The translations under genes and the position numbers were made by a program. Positions 46,996-60,962 of a stretch of 64,000 bases of DNA are shown one piece after another (the first letter of the stretch is position 1; each line of letters begins with the position of its first letter). Below the pieces are notes generated by a model, which saw nothing but the letters and a program-made list of their open reading frames with translations, had not been told where the DNA came from and ran no database searches. The stretch lies in assembly GCA_916700875.1 (NCBI GenBank), contig CAKAKS010000067.1, positions 29,458,933-29,522,932 of the forward strand, in the 5' to 3' direction. Origin of the DNA: Sebastes aleutianus. Its lineage: Eukaryota; Chordata; Actinopteri; Perciformes; Sebastidae.

Positions 46996-48722
46996 ATTAA
47001 TACTAATAGATTTCATGCTGACCATCATGAAAAAATCTAAATAGGACTAATTCAACAGCTGCTGTGCGACAGGGCTGTCTCACTTGAATGGCAGGAGGTT
47101 AGAAACGCCTCATACACAAGCACTCGTAACAGTTACTCATGAAAGTAGCTGACCTTCTACTTCTGTGTAGTCCATTCACTCTCTAACTTGAGGTGTTTTT
47201 TCCTTCACAAATACAAACTCCCCTTCTTCTCCGTCTCCTTCTGCCTCAATTTGAATCGACTGGAAATGACAGCATCACTTACAGATGAGGGGGAAGTTTA
47301 GTGTGAAATGACAGGTGAAGGTTCCGTGACATAAGTGGGACAGATTGTCATATGACTCTTGCTTTTAGCTGCGGGACATTTCCAGTGATCATAGCGAAGG
47401 CGACATGGCAAACTCCCACTGATGTGGTTCTCTTTTTCCTCGTACAGTCATTTTTTTTTTTGGGGCAAATACATCCTTTTGTTTATTCTTACAGCCAGAA
47501 AACAAAATGCAAGGTATGCATTAACATAGAAAAAAATGGTATTTATGTCATAGAGCTGTGGCTGAATTTGCCCTCCTTCAGTATCATAATGCTTTCTCTC
47601 TCCAGCAGTGTGTGAGTCATTGGGTCCAGCTGGTCGCCTCGTGTTCCCTTAGCTGGTCTTTTGTTTTCATCTAATGCTCATTTAATGCAGCCTCCGCATG
47701 ATCAATACGGTATATGAATGTTTGCATGCACACAACTGAATTACAGCATTTCTGTTCAGCATTTTTTTGACATATGATCATATGAGGGAGGTTTATTTAA
47801 ACTCCTGAATCTTATGTTTCTGAAAATTAAATCATGGCTGTATTAGCATGTTTTATTGCTTATAATAATAAGAGAAAACTGTATTGATCTCATGCAAATG
47901 TCACAACAACAGAAGAAAGTACAAGGACAGCTGTATAGTGTAGCACAAACCCTTACAGTATTGTAGCAGTACTGGTAATAACTTTAGTGTTTGGTGATTT
48001 TAGTGTCGCTTCCTGGCGCTGGAGGGGAGTGGAAAAAAGATGTTGAATTTAAGATTTGGCTCAGCAGGCAGAAGTCTGTGCAAAAAAAAGAGTGGTTTTA
48101 TAAACTAAAATCATAATAAAACAGAGGAGAGGAAGAAAAGTCCCAGGGAAATTAACAAAGAGCAAATAAGCTCACTAAAACTAACTGAAAACTAACACAG
48201 CCTCACAGTGAGCTGCTCCCAACAACAACTCTCCAACAGTCAGTACCTAAGTGGCTTTAAATACCTCTCCTGGCCCCTCCCTAATTGGACTGAACCATTG
48301 CATGGGGGTTACCTAATTGAACTAAACCATTCTCAAATTCTCAAACCTGAACAGGAACATAGCAAGCATTTGAATGTCAACAGTTTTTAAACGTAAACTG
48401 AATTTTAGAATTCCCTCCTTTAACTCTCCCACAGTGTCTGGTCACACATAAGAAGAGGAAGAGACTACTGGTCCTCCTCTTCCTCTTCAGCCCAGTGACC
48501 ACAATGGCACTCGCAAGAAAAAGGGAAAATCACAATTAGCAAACATCACCAAGGTTAATAGACACTGCACAGACAAGCACATAAACCTGGTCTATGAAAA
48601 CTCATTTATTTTCTTATCTGATTGATTAACATAGAAATAAATCCACTAATTGATGGCTCCGACTTCAGCCTAACTAGGAACAGGTGGCCTGACTCAGCCT
48701 GATGACAGTGATTGCAATTTTT
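46996..48722 (+). other. Intronic stretch, no exon recognised
   Basis: Unique-looking to about 47990. 47990-48420 has an irregular composition ('gtgtcgcttcctggcgctgg', 'ctccctaattggactgaacc') that could be an old LTR or other repeat but shows no terminal structure I can fix. No coding domain. Confidence 0.35.
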
Positions 48723-49480
48723 AGATTGTAGCGGGCTCAGTTTTAATGCGAGAGTGAAGATACTGGTCTCTTATGAAACTAGAAAATCTAAGGAATCCAT
48801 GTCTTTATTTATTTATTTTAGTTTTGGTTTTATTTTGCTTTGTTATGTTTTTCTGTTTTGTTGTTTTTCTGTTGTGTTTTTTATATTTCTAGTCTGTTCG
48901 GTTTCTGTCCTGTGTTTCTTTAGGACCCCCTCGAAAACGAGATGATTCATCTCAAGGGGTTATCCTGATATAATAAACTTCTTTCATACTAGCTTGTCAC
49001 AAAAGACGCTAAATAACACTACATTTTGGAGAGGAAAAACTGGCATGGCCATTTTCAAAGGGGTCCCTTGACCTCTGACCTCAAGATATGTGAATGAAAA
49101 CGGGTTCTATGGGTACCCACCAGTCTCCCCTTTACAGACATGTATGTATGATAATCCCATGCAGTTTTGGGGCAAGTCATAGTCAAGTCAGCACACTGAC
49201 ACACATATTGAGTTTGTTATTTTACGCTAAATGCAGTACTTGTGAGGGTTTCTTTGTCATTGTTTTGTGCTGTTTTCCAATAATAAATATATACATACAT
49301 TTGCATAAAGCAATCATATTTTCCCACTCCCATGTTGATAAGAGTATCAAATACTTCAGATGTCCTTTAAAGGTGCATTTTGAACAGATAAAAAATGTGT
49401 GATTAATTTGCGATTAATCGTGATTAACTATGGACAATCGTGATTAATCGCGGTTAAATATTTAATCGATTGACAGCCCT
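48723..49480 (-). mobile_element. Family E element, reverse copy with a nested LINE tail
   Basis: From 'gtagcgggctcagttttaat' (48728), through the D/E module ('ttttcaaaggggtcccttga', 'caagatatgtgaatgaaaac') and the E-specific part ('ctaaatgcagtacttgtgag', 'aataataaatatatacatac'), to repeated 'gattaatcg' blocks. It finishes at the terminus TTGACAGCCCT, ending at 49480. It is interrupted at about 48798-48985 by the LINE piece described next. No coding capacity. Confidence 0.8.
48798..48985 (+). mobile_element. 3' end of a LINE inserted in family E
   Basis: A T/G-rich segment is followed by 'aggaccccctcgaaaacgag', the palindrome GAGATGATTCATCTC, 'aaggggttatcctgat' and 'ataataaa'. This is the hairpin-bearing 3' tail I recall from L2/Rex-like fish LINEs. 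In the uninterrupted family E copy at 29450-29490 the sequence passes directly from 'ggaatccat' to 'catactagct', so this piece is an insertion with loss of about a dozen target bases. Confidence 0.65.
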
Positions 49481-51289
49481 ACAAAGAACACATACGTTCA
49501 CTATTAACATTTTTGCGACTCGCCATTAACAATTCCTCATTATGTTAATAGAAAATGTAATCCAGGAAGCATTACGTTTCCTTCAAAGCGTATTTCATAT
49601 CGCAAATTTCTAGGAGACGGGGTTGAACATGAGTCACTGTGGCAGGTGAAGCTGTTACTGTCAGAAGTCTTTGTGCACTAAGCCCCTTTCCTCTAATGAC
49701 ATGTCGATGCAGACTTCCGTTTCCTTTAGCAGCTTTGCACTGTTTGACATAAAGTTATTCTCAGTTACTAAGTAACCAGTACGACAGACTTCAGTTGGGG
49801 TGCTGAATGAAGTCACTCATCACTGAACGGAGCCCTAAAAGCAAAAGCAAGTGCCTCCATTTGAGATATGATAAGGTCATGAGCCCGGCCATATGTAACA
49901 GTTTCCTGTTATGACTGCTGCCTCTCATCTCTCCTCCTCCTCGTTATCAGAGATTCATGGCCGCCCTCTTTGTGTATGCGCTTCGTAAATGCATTCCTAA
50001 ATTTCTGGGATTGCTTTTTGCCTTTGATTTGATTGCTGCATCCCCCGCTACCCACAACAACAAAGCACTTGTACATTTCCGCCGACGCGTCCCACTCAAA
50101 GTATTCCTCAAGAAAACTGGCACACTCTCTCCCAATTTGTATGAAAACAATGACAGTGGCAGTGAAACAAGGCCAGCGGGGGCTTGACAACATGGGCTTC
50201 AAGGACAATCTGCCAAGCCAGAATGAAACGACTACTTTTTCACAAGACAAAAGCTAAAAAACAATCCTATTTAAAGCTTCGGATCCAAACATTTTAACTT
50301 GTCCTTTCATTCCAATTCAGTGTATCTTTTATAGGTTTTATATTCTTTTCTTTTCTTTTCTAAAAATAACCATCCTTGTGACTTACATTATGAAATATTA
50401 AACATTTTCTGTGCAATGATGGAAATCAGTGTAATTCTGAGTGGAGTAATGAGGAACATTATTTCATAAACGTTTTCCAAAATCGGATCATTGATGGTGG
50501 AGATAGTGTACATGATAGAACAATGGATGGATGAATGAAGGGACTGGCGGTCCAGATCAAACTCATAATGTTGCAATTAGACCGTAATTATAATTATAGT
50601 TATTCTGCATCTCATGGAAAAGGGAAAAATGCAGTAAGAGCCGATTACGGTGATGTCGCAGAGTCGCTGTGGAGAATACAGTGACTCCATCACATGTTCA
50701 AAGCACCTCTCTCGTGTTTCTAATTACACTCCCGTGGCTTTACTGATATCTTGATTATCATTAAGGAAAATAAGTGCCGGCAGTCCTTTCTCGGCATTAA
50801 CTTTCCACAGAGCAAGAACAAAATTGGCTGCTCTCATTAGCTTTTAATAAGGGGGTAATGGAGATGGGAATACATGTTGGCCACATTTTCCTGGGCTAAA
50901 CCTAATCCGTTAAATTCTCTAATCTCGTTGTTGCGCAACTTTCATTAGATGCTACTGCCGTAAACAAGCTGAAAAACGACCAATGGATGGGTCGTGATGT
51001 TTGCCCTTCCATCTTCTCTCTTATATGGCTGTGGAGAAATCCCACTTCAACTGCGAGGCACTGTTTGGAGGTAGTCTATTTGTGGCAATGACATATACAT
51101 GTAATTCATTATCATATACTCTATGTATATTGCAAGACCGGTCTCACTAAATGGCGTATGAATGACACGGTCATTTGTAAGTCATTCTGCGTGCAGTAAC
51201 AACACCTTTTGGAGTATCATGTGTACATCATGTAGTCTGTAATGACTGCAATGTAAACGCATCTGTGTAAATATGCTACGCTCAGAGCT
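49481..51289 (+). other. Intronic unique stretch, possible conserved regulatory DNA
   Basis: 1.8 kb with no repeat shared in the window. 50640-51000 ('gtgtttctaattacactccc', 'ttgattatcattaaggaaaa', 'ctctcattagcttttaataa') is dense in homeodomain-type TAAT boxes and has a conserved-element texture. Frames at 49909-50257 on both strands mirror each other and are not genes. Confidence 0.3.
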
Positions 51290-51600
51290 AGTGACGTAGA
51301 ATAAAATGTGAGTGAGGCTGCCTATGGTGGGCGGGTCAAACAAACACAGGACTTTCAACCAGGTGGCTGGTGTTCAAGTGTCCCAAAGTGTTGTTGAGTT
51401 ATTTTGAATTGACGTTTGTGACATGTTTTACGTACTTATGTTATTTTGTTTCCATACATAATTTTCTCAGTTCACATACTTATTTCAAATCCAACTATGA
51501 TGTTTTTTCTAAACCTAACGTGAGTGTTTTTGTTGCCTAAACCTAACTGTGGACATTTGCAACCGTTTAACGGTAAGAACGGGGTGTTAAATGACCTTAA
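51290..51600 (+). mobile_element. Family B element, copy 6
   Basis: Head block at 51327-51400 ('gggtcaaacaaacacaggac', 'tttcaaccagg') and CCTAAACCTAAC boxes at about 51512 and 51537 ('gttgcctaaacctaactgtg'). The outer block of copies 3 and 8 is missing. It lies directly next to family C pieces. Confidence 0.65.
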
Positions 51601-51674
51601 ACAAGTTAAAAGTCTAAAATACGTTATCATGACACACAGAATGCCCTCAAGATGATATGTTATTTATACACTTA

Positions 51675-51948
51675 GGTGTAGTAGGCCCTTAACGACCCAC
51701 ATCTATGGTGCTTATAGTGACTGATAACGCCTATTAATGGCCTGACTTCCACTTCTGCTCCTGTAATGATAACTACGGTCGCTAGAGGTCGCTGTCGTCT
51801 TCTTTTATACCTTCTTTCTGTGATCTACCATGTGAATAGATGATGAAACCCACTAGTGGGCGTAGAAGGCCCCTATTGACCCACATATATGGGGATTATA
51901 GCGACTGATAACACCTATTTAATAGCCTGACAACACACTAATCGGCTG
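51675..51948 (+). mobile_element. Two family C right arms in tandem
   Basis: 51675-51748 carries one arm ('ggtgtagtaggcccttaacg', 'gactgataacgcctattaat'). 51775-51948 carries a second with its inner flank ('ctaccatgtgaatagatgat', 'ccactagtgggcgtagaagg', 'gactgataacacctatttaa'), ending CAACACACTAATCGGCTG. No left arm in the usual position is present. This may be a nested or rearranged pair. Confidence 0.7.
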
Positions 51949-52072
51949 TGTAGTTATTAATTGGTTCCAAACAAATTATGAAAGCACTTAACTAATTTGC
52001 TAGTGTGATTTTACAGCTATTTATTATGAATTTTTTAAAAAGTTAAATGTTCAATGACCAAGACATTCAGAT
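51949..52072 (+). other. Short unassigned spacer
   Basis: AT-rich spacer between family C and the LINE tail. Nothing recognised. Confidence 0.4.
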
Positions 52073-52330
52073 TCAGAATCAGACAACTTTATTGATCCCA
52101 AGAAGGGCAATTAATTTACAGCTTGCCCCATCACAAACACACAGACATCATCCAAAATGTTTTTTCAATCACAGATCAGAACTTACAAGGACAGCAGATA
52201 AGTTAATAAAATATAATAAATAGCAATAAAAAAGAGAGAAAACAAAGAGATAATAAATAGCCATTGTTACATGATTTATCATATAAGGGAACTAATGCTA
52301 ACTCATTGTATGAATTTATATTGTGATGTT
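52073..52330 (-). mobile_element. 3' end of a LINE, reverse orientation
   Basis: Starts with 'gattcagaatcagac' and 'aactttattgatcccaagaa'. Reversed, this is a GGGATCAATAAAGTT tail followed by an ATTCTG-type terminal repeat, which I recall from CR1/Rex-like fish LINEs. The following 220 bases would be 3' untranslated region. No reverse transcriptase frame is seen. Confidence 0.6.
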
Positions 52331-52852
52331 TGACACTGAGTAGCATCTTGAAAAATGCAATCAGTACGATGGTCCAAAGTACCCGAACAAATCACTCAAA
52401 CTTATATCAAAGTCATTGTTTATTCAATCAAACACGACATCACCTCACACTCCTGCATAGAAGAGGTGGATTTGGATGTGGAAGAACACAGCACTGCAGG
52501 AATAATCACACCCTTTTCAATTCGGTCTGAAATGACAAAGACGACCCGTCAAGCAGTTCTTACAGAGACACAGACAGAGGGGCTCTGCCTAATTTCCTCT
52601 TCTACTTCTGGTGGGCTTGAGAAAGATTGGCTGCTGATGAGACACAGGATGGGGGTGGAGGTTGTTTGGGTGGGGGGGGGGACGTGTCGGGGCTTAGACT
52701 GCAGGCTTCTTCTGCGGTCCACAACATCAGAGACACAGAACGCTTAGCGTGAACGGAGCAGCGGGGCAGAAACAGGCCTGTGGCTCTGTGATGGAAACAG
52801 TCAGGAGGCAACAGCCTGCGTAGCAGGAAACACTTGCCTGTTAGGCACTCTC

Positions 52853-52883
<31 letters not shown>

Positions 52884-54204
52884 GTGTGTGGTGGCTGACC
52901 AATATAACTCTCAAAGGGACATACTAGCACAAATATGGGTCGCACACTGCCCTGCCACACACACACAAACAAACACAAACACAGAGGGTCTTTGCAGTTG
53001 CTGTTTGATATGTTAACCTCTCTACTTCATAAGGATGAAACTAAAGAAACACCAACTGCTGTGCACATTGTATACATTTGATCCGGTTAGTTTTGGTTTC
53101 GACCGCACTAAATAACTTGACATGACGTACCTACATCCTGTCGTCATGACCTACGTGAGCTGCGTCTACTGTTACTTGACATTGATTGGTTTGTAGAGAA
53201 GGGCTGGAGTGATACACCTATCTCCCGATTCGATACGATCATTGATACTCAGGAGCTCTGTTGCCGTTGTTAGCGCTGTTAACACCGTTAGCATGGCTAT
53301 CACTGCAGACCCAGACTCTGAATGTCGTATCGCACCTTTAAACACCAACTGGGTTCAACCACAAACATAGTGGTGGAGAGGGAGAGATTAAGAGATCACA
53401 GAGAAAAATCACAGAGTATACACTGAGAGAGAGACAGACAGATATATGCTTACATGTAATTGAAAGAACAAGACAGAAGGGCAGACAGTTACTAGTTTCT
53501 GTTTGTTTTTTAGCCGATTCTTTGTGCAAAAAAAGCACAAAATTGCATTTCCTTTGTGCCCTGCTTTCATTTTATACAAAAAAAAAGATGACAAGAACAT
53601 CAACAACGGCTCATCCCCAGAAGTTCAGTTCTGTCAGCTCTTTCAATGTATTGCAGAATTCTTACAAAAATCAGTGCTGCATCAGGGACTCGTGTAATGA
53701 ATTAACCTATTGCGCTCAGGGAGAAAGCCATAATGAGTGATGTATTGCCTTTTCTAAAATAAACCCAGCAGTGATTGTGTGAAATAAAGTGTCTGCAAAG
53801 CACCAGGAGAATGTAAAACAGACCTCGTCCTTAGAAAGCGAATAACTACAAATTGATTTAAGGCTCTCTGGGAGCGAGATTTCACATTAACCTTTAATAG
53901 AAGCTATTTGCCATCAAGAAGAGGTTTGGCTATTAAAAATGGAATGCAATGCTAAACCTGTCAAAACAAAAAATGTTTCTGGAAGACAGACGGAGAGTGA
54001 GTGAGAGATGAGTGTGTGCATATGTACATACTGTATGAATCTGTGTGCCTTTCCATTTGGCCTCTGTCCAATTTAAAAGCACAAAATAACTTACAGTAAA
54101 AGCCTTCACTGAAATGCCTCGAGTTCTTCAGGTCACAATGTTCACAAAGAGCTGCAAATGTAAAGGAATATTACACTGAAAATCTATTGAATATCAAAAA
54201 CTCA
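52331..54204 (+). other. Intronic stretch, no exon recognised
   Basis: Contains a TG microsatellite (52857-52890), a G run at 52673-52681 and an A run at 53579-53585. The 130-codon frame at 52355-52747 has no domain and is not called. 53180-53340 ('cccgattcgatacgatcatt') looks like a piece of interspersed repeat. Otherwise nothing. Confidence 0.35.
52857..52890. repeat. (TG)n microsatellite
   Basis: About 16 TG units with one TT interruption. Confidence 0.95.
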
Positions 54205-54275
54205 AAGGTGCCTCTGGAAAGTCTTTAGCACTCTTCTTTGCGGATGACACTCAGTTACATCGTGTTACAGTTCGT
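54205..54275 (+). pseudogene. Possible LINE reverse-transcriptase fragment (ADDTQL motif)
   Basis: The frame through 54235-54264 reads LFFADDTQLH, resembling the catalytic YADDTQLY box of L2-type LINE reverse transcriptases. Only about 60 bases are convincing. It is followed immediately by the family B insertion, so it could belong to the same degenerate LINE as 54770-55195 or to a separate copy. Confidence 0.35.
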
Positions 54276-54286
54276 GTTTCCAACAC

Positions 54287-54640
54287 CATGACTTAATCAT
54301 GACGTTGGCTGTAAAAGGGTCTATACCCATACTTGCGGTCTTGAGCACTTCGTAGTGGCAGTAGGTAGTAGGCAAGTGTGTCCTGTGTCTGAAATATGCC
54401 AACACACAGTAGGCTACACTTAACCCGCAAACAAACACAGGACCTTTACTTATGGGCCCGACATTGGTGTCCCGTGCGAATCCCAAAGTTGCGTGATTTT
54501 TATGCACAACGTCATGGTACGTGATGCCACTAAGTCACATGATGTTATGTATGTAGTTTATGTACTTTGTTCTAACCCTTACTAAGTTGTTTTGTTGCCT
54601 AAACCTAACCAACACTGTTTCACAATGTTCACCAAGAGCG
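54287..54640 (+). mobile_element. Family B element, copy 7, between LINE pieces
   Basis: Head block ('aacaaacacaggacctttac', 'cgacattggtgtcccgtgcg') at 54430-54480, then 'gttgcctaaacctaaccaac' at 54593. The left edge near 54290 is uncertain. It sits between two segments carrying reverse-transcriptase motifs. Confidence 0.6.
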
Positions 54641-54769
54641 AAGCTTCAGCGTTAAGATACTACAAAAAGGCAGTATTTCCACTGTAAAAAGATAAATTAC
54701 ATTTTTTAAAAATGATTAAAAAATGTATTACAAGTGAAAGTCAAGTAAAGTCTTTTCATTGTCGTATCA

Positions 54770-55195
54770 TACATAAACGCAAAATCCAGTACCATTGTTA
54801 TGCAGATGACACGTTTATGTCACATTAAAAAACAGAGAAGCTCACCAGTTATTATCTTCTCTTTCAGAAATACAGTGCTGGGTGCCCCAAAAGCTTCTTC
54901 AGCTAAATGAAAACAAATCAGAAATAATTCTGTTTGGTTCACCATCAAATCATATTCTACAAAAACATTTTTGCTCCCTGTCTACAAATGTTAAATCTTC
55001 AGCCAGAAACCTGGGTGTTATATTTGAGACTGACATTTGAAAAACAAATTACAAAAGTATTTCAGTCATGTTTTCATCATCTGGGGAGCATCTCAAGAAT
55101 CAAGTCTTTTCTCTGTGTACCTGATCTCAAAAAGGTCATTTCATCTCAGTTAGATTATTGCAATGCACTGTATTCAGGGTTAACCCAATAGACCA
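54770..55195 (+). pseudogene. Degenerate L2/Rex-like LINE reverse-transcriptase fragment
   Basis: The frame at about 54795 gives QYHCYADDT, the reverse-transcriptase active-site box. Next comes the typical LINE stretch KLLQLNENKSEIILFG, then SARNLGVIF (about 54998-55024). After a frame change come FEKQITKVFQSCFHHL and SQLDYCNALYSGL. The order matches the C-terminal half of an L2/CR1-type reverse transcriptase. Stops (after 54810 and near 55035) and at least one frameshift show it is dead. No endonuclease part is present. The 85-codon frame at 54934-55191 is a part of it. Confidence 0.8.
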
Positions 55196-56162
55196 CACAT
55201 TTAACAGCTACTAGTACTAGAATGACAGTGGGTAAAGATTGGCAGCTGCTGGAATATGACCAAAGTTGTTGTTTTTTTGAGTGAATGCACACTTAAATCA
55301 AGGGTACAGAACATTTTAGTTTAGGCTGAGTTCAACAGTAAATTGCATTTTTACATTTACATAATGAATGCTTCCCCCAAAAAACAACAACTGTATTTAA
55401 ATGTACAATCATCTTCCCTAAATGCATTCTTTGTTCCACTTTAACGGACTTCTTTTTGCTGTTTGGGTAGCCAAAACAGAATATTGAAAAGAGGCCAACA
55501 TTGCTACTTTGCAAACACATCATGTACCCACATTAAACTGTATACCGGCAAACCAGAAGGTGCACAAATTGTATAGTTGATTGAGAGTGAGGGAAAGAGA
55601 GTTGTGGGAATTACATTTCCTAGTTTTGATGTATAGATTCCCAGTAGGACCTAGTGCAGAAATACAGAGACGTCCTTTACCAAGTCCCTTTGAGAACAAT
55701 CAGGCCACACACACACACACACACACACACACAATTTCTAACACGCATTTACACCCTCAGCTTCCTGCTGTGTGTGTGTGCCCGAGAGAGAGAAAGAAGG
55801 AGGGATGTGGAGGAAAAGAACTTGCAGCTACACAGACAATAAAACATCAAAAAGAGCTTTCCGTCAAAGAAGATTACGTTAGATACAACAGTGATGGGAT
55901 GGAAATCCAGGCAATATTTCCCTCTTTTTTCATCATCAAAAGATTAGGTTTTCTGAATAAAACACCCAACCCCACCACTACCACCCTCACACACACACTA
56001 GCTCAAATAACCACAGCAGCACACAATCACGTCGCATCAAGCTTTCTGTTGTTGTGAATGTGATTTCATTTTCCCTCAATGGAAACACATTGGAATCCAG
56101 TGAATGTTTGTAATTTGTTGGTGTTTTACAGATTTTCTTGACAGTGTGAACTGATTTTCACT
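55196..56162 (+). other. Intronic stretch with CA microsatellite, no exon recognised
   Basis: The first 60 bases may still be LINE-derived. A CA run is at 55706-55733 and GA/TG patches are at 55770-55800. The 158-codon frame at 55581-56057 runs through the microsatellite and a Thr/His-rich tract and is not a gene. Confidence 0.4.
55706..55733. repeat. (CA)n microsatellite
   Basis: Fourteen CA units, pure. Confidence 0.95.
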
Positions 56163-56500
56163 AGGGCTGTCAAGCGATTAGAATATTTAATCACGATTAA
56201 TCGCATGATTGTCCATAGTTAAATCCTGATTAATCGCAAATTAATGACACATTTTTTTATCTGTTCAAAATGTATACCTTAAAGGGAGATTTGTCAAGTA
56301 TCTCATACTTTTATCAACATGGGAGTATGCAAATATGCTGCTTTATGCAAATATATGTATATATTTATTATTGGAAATTAATTAACAGCACAAATATTGT
56401 CCAGAAACCCTCACAGGCACTGCATTTAGCATAAAACATATGCTCAAATCATAACATGGCAAACTCAAGCCCGACAGGCAACAACAGCTAGCAGAAACGT
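56163..56500 (+). mobile_element. Family E element, terminus-bearing copy
   Basis: Begins AGGGCTGTCAAGCGATTAGA, then 'gattaatcgc' blocks, 'tttttatctgttcaaaatgt', 'tgcaaatatatgtatatatt' and 'actgcatttagcataaaac', matching the reverse copies at 29371 and 48723. Similarity ends near 56500 before the D/E module, so it is truncated. Confidence 0.75.
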
Positions 56501-57593
56501 GTTATAAATATGAACCTTTTACTTTGAACACTTTTTAAATCAACAGGGGTAATTGTTAAAGACAAATAACCTATATTGCCATTCAGCAAACATATCTTTT
56601 GTTAGTAAAAGTAATTAGGATTGATTTCAGTTAAGGGAAACCACTTAATAGTTTCAAAATATTGTTGCTAAAAAACTGTTTGAGCTGTGTACAGACTTAA
56701 AGGGACAGTTCACCCCAAAATCAAAAAATATATCTCTTTCCAGAAATCATGACCCAGCTACTCAAGATAATCCACAGACGAGAGGCTCGTGCTTGTGACA
56801 GCGTGAGTTGTAAACATTAATGGCATCCTCCTAAGTTGAGCTGTAGTGTTAGCTAGCTCATTGGTGCTACCAGTCACGAGCATGAGCCTTTTGCGCGGTG
56901 ATACGGTTGGCGGGTGTAGTTTTGGTAGAAAGAAAATAGTTCCTTCATGAAACTGAAAGGCCTACTGTAGGCTAATCTTGGGTGTAGCCTCTGGTCAGGG
57001 GTCAGGACAAGAACTCTTCAAGTATCAAAACAAATCTTCCAGGTTTAAAAACTCAGACTAGGTGGTGGTGAAATGTTGGCAGCACAGGAGCAGCAGGCAG
57101 TACAGGGTAGCTGCAGCTAACTGGCTTAATACGCAGCCTGCTGATTAGTGATTGGCACCATGCAGTTGGTGGAAGAGTTTGAGAAGATAGTTTGAACCAG
57201 AGGGGAGTTCCCTCATGAATTTCAAATTGAGAAAAAGCGAGAAAACATGTCGATGGACGGAAGCCAAGAGGCAGAGCTGAGGTGGAGTAATGAGTCTTCC
57301 AAATTTAACTTTTGCTAAGATCCATTTATCTGATTTATAAATTTGCCAGTGGACATAGAGTATTTTGGAGTCGGGAATGCTACATTCCCTCAGTGATTTA
57401 TGGGACTAATACAGTATGTTGCCTGGTTTATGTATCACTGATATGGAGTGTGGCTGCAGTAAAAGCTATTAGTAGCACTGTCATGTAATGCAAATCACTG
57501 GGGTATGTTTATTATTTGTGGGATAAAGGTCTTGATGTGCTCAAATGATGAATCACCATAGTTCCACTGGAGCGGAAGAAAGCCAAGGGTATT
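56501..57593 (+). repeat. Interspersed repeat ('agggacagttcaccccaaaat' class) and unassigned flanks
   Basis: TTAA at 56697-56700 is followed by AGGGACAGTTCACCCCAAAA, a terminus I recall from a common fish MITE. Sequence to about 56960 ('ctcaagataatccacagacg', 'gttagctagctcattgg') probably belongs to it, but the right end is not found. 56501-56696 and 56961-57593 are unassigned. Confidence 0.45.
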
Positions 57594-57985
57594 TAACCCA
57601 TTCTCACTCCCAACTCGTCAAATAACCTTCCGCCGTTTGGTAAGTACCACTTGGCATCGCAAACCGACGCACGGAGGCACCCTTTAGCAACAGTATGTGA
57701 CAAAACGGGCTTTCAACTAACTCCAATTCAAACCCACTCGCGGCGTTATTTGACGGTTGGAGCAAGCGACGTAGTATTAATATTGTGAGAGTCCGGTAAG
57801 GGCGGCGGTACGGCTGGTGGATGGGTCAAACAAACACAAGACTTTCAACCAGGAGACCGCTGTTTGTGTCCCGTGTGAAACTAAAAGTAACGTTGACTTT
57901 TGTCAAGACAGTCTTTAGTCACGTGACTCGTCGGTATCGTCAGTACCGTGAGTTACGTGAGTCGCCAGTCACAATTACGTGGGTT
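57594..57985 (+). mobile_element. Family B element, copy 8
   Basis: The outer block 'taacccattctcactcccaa' and 'gggctttcaactaactccaa' is followed by the head block 'gggtcaaacaaacacaagac' and 'aggagaccgctgtttgtgtc'. It ends in 'cagtcacaattacgtgggtt', a phrase also seen at the right edge of copy 5 ('ggttcacaattacgtgga'). The GTTAGG boxes are missing. The 85-codon frame at 57821-58078 starts inside it and is not a gene. Confidence 0.7.
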
Positions 57986-60471
<2,486 letters not shown>

Positions 60472-60475
60472 TTAA

Positions 60476-60958
60476 AAGTCCCATATTGTAAAAAGTGAGA
60501 TTTTCATGTATTTTATATGATAAAGCAGGTTTAAGTGCTATATAAATATTGTTAATAAATAGAGATACACACACAGCCCGTATTCAGTAATTGTGCGTTT
60601 GAAACAAGCCGTTAGGATATCTGTCCATTTGTGATGTCACAAATATACAATATTTAGACCATTACACGGTTACATCACGTAAACATTCTAAATGTGTCCC
60701 AGTTTATTTCCTGTTGCAGTGTATGTAAATAACATCAGCTGACAGGAAGTAAACATGGACCCAAGCTGTTGCCTATTAACGCAATTCCGTTGAAATGCAC
60801 TGAAACGGAGTGTTTCAGACAGAGGGTGAATACAGGTATATTCAGGCAGACAGTATGAGGAAAATAAAGTTTTTTTATAACATTACAGCATGTAAACATG
60901 TTCTAATAGAAACACAAAATACAAATATGAACCTGAAAATGAGCACGATATGGGACCT
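60476..60958. mobile_element. Family G MITE flanked by TTAA
   Basis: TTAA at 60472-60475 and 60959-60962 flank a 483-bp element. Its ends are AAGTCCCATATTGTAAAAAG (left) and AGGTCCCATATCGTGCTCAT (right, reversed). The interior carries 'gtgtttcagacagagggtga' and 'acagcatgtaaacatgttct', shared with the copy at 62990-63246. The TTAA duplication suggests piggyBac-type movement. Non-coding. Confidence 0.8.
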
Positions 60959-60962
60959 TTAA

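Noticed and set aside
52355..52747. 130-codon plus-strand frame
   Set aside because: No recognisable family, no splice context, and a Gly/Val part from a G run. It sits downstream of a LINE tail and may be repeat-derived.
55581..56057. 158-codon plus-strand frame
   Set aside because: It runs through a CA microsatellite and Thr/His-rich low-complexity DNA. No domain.
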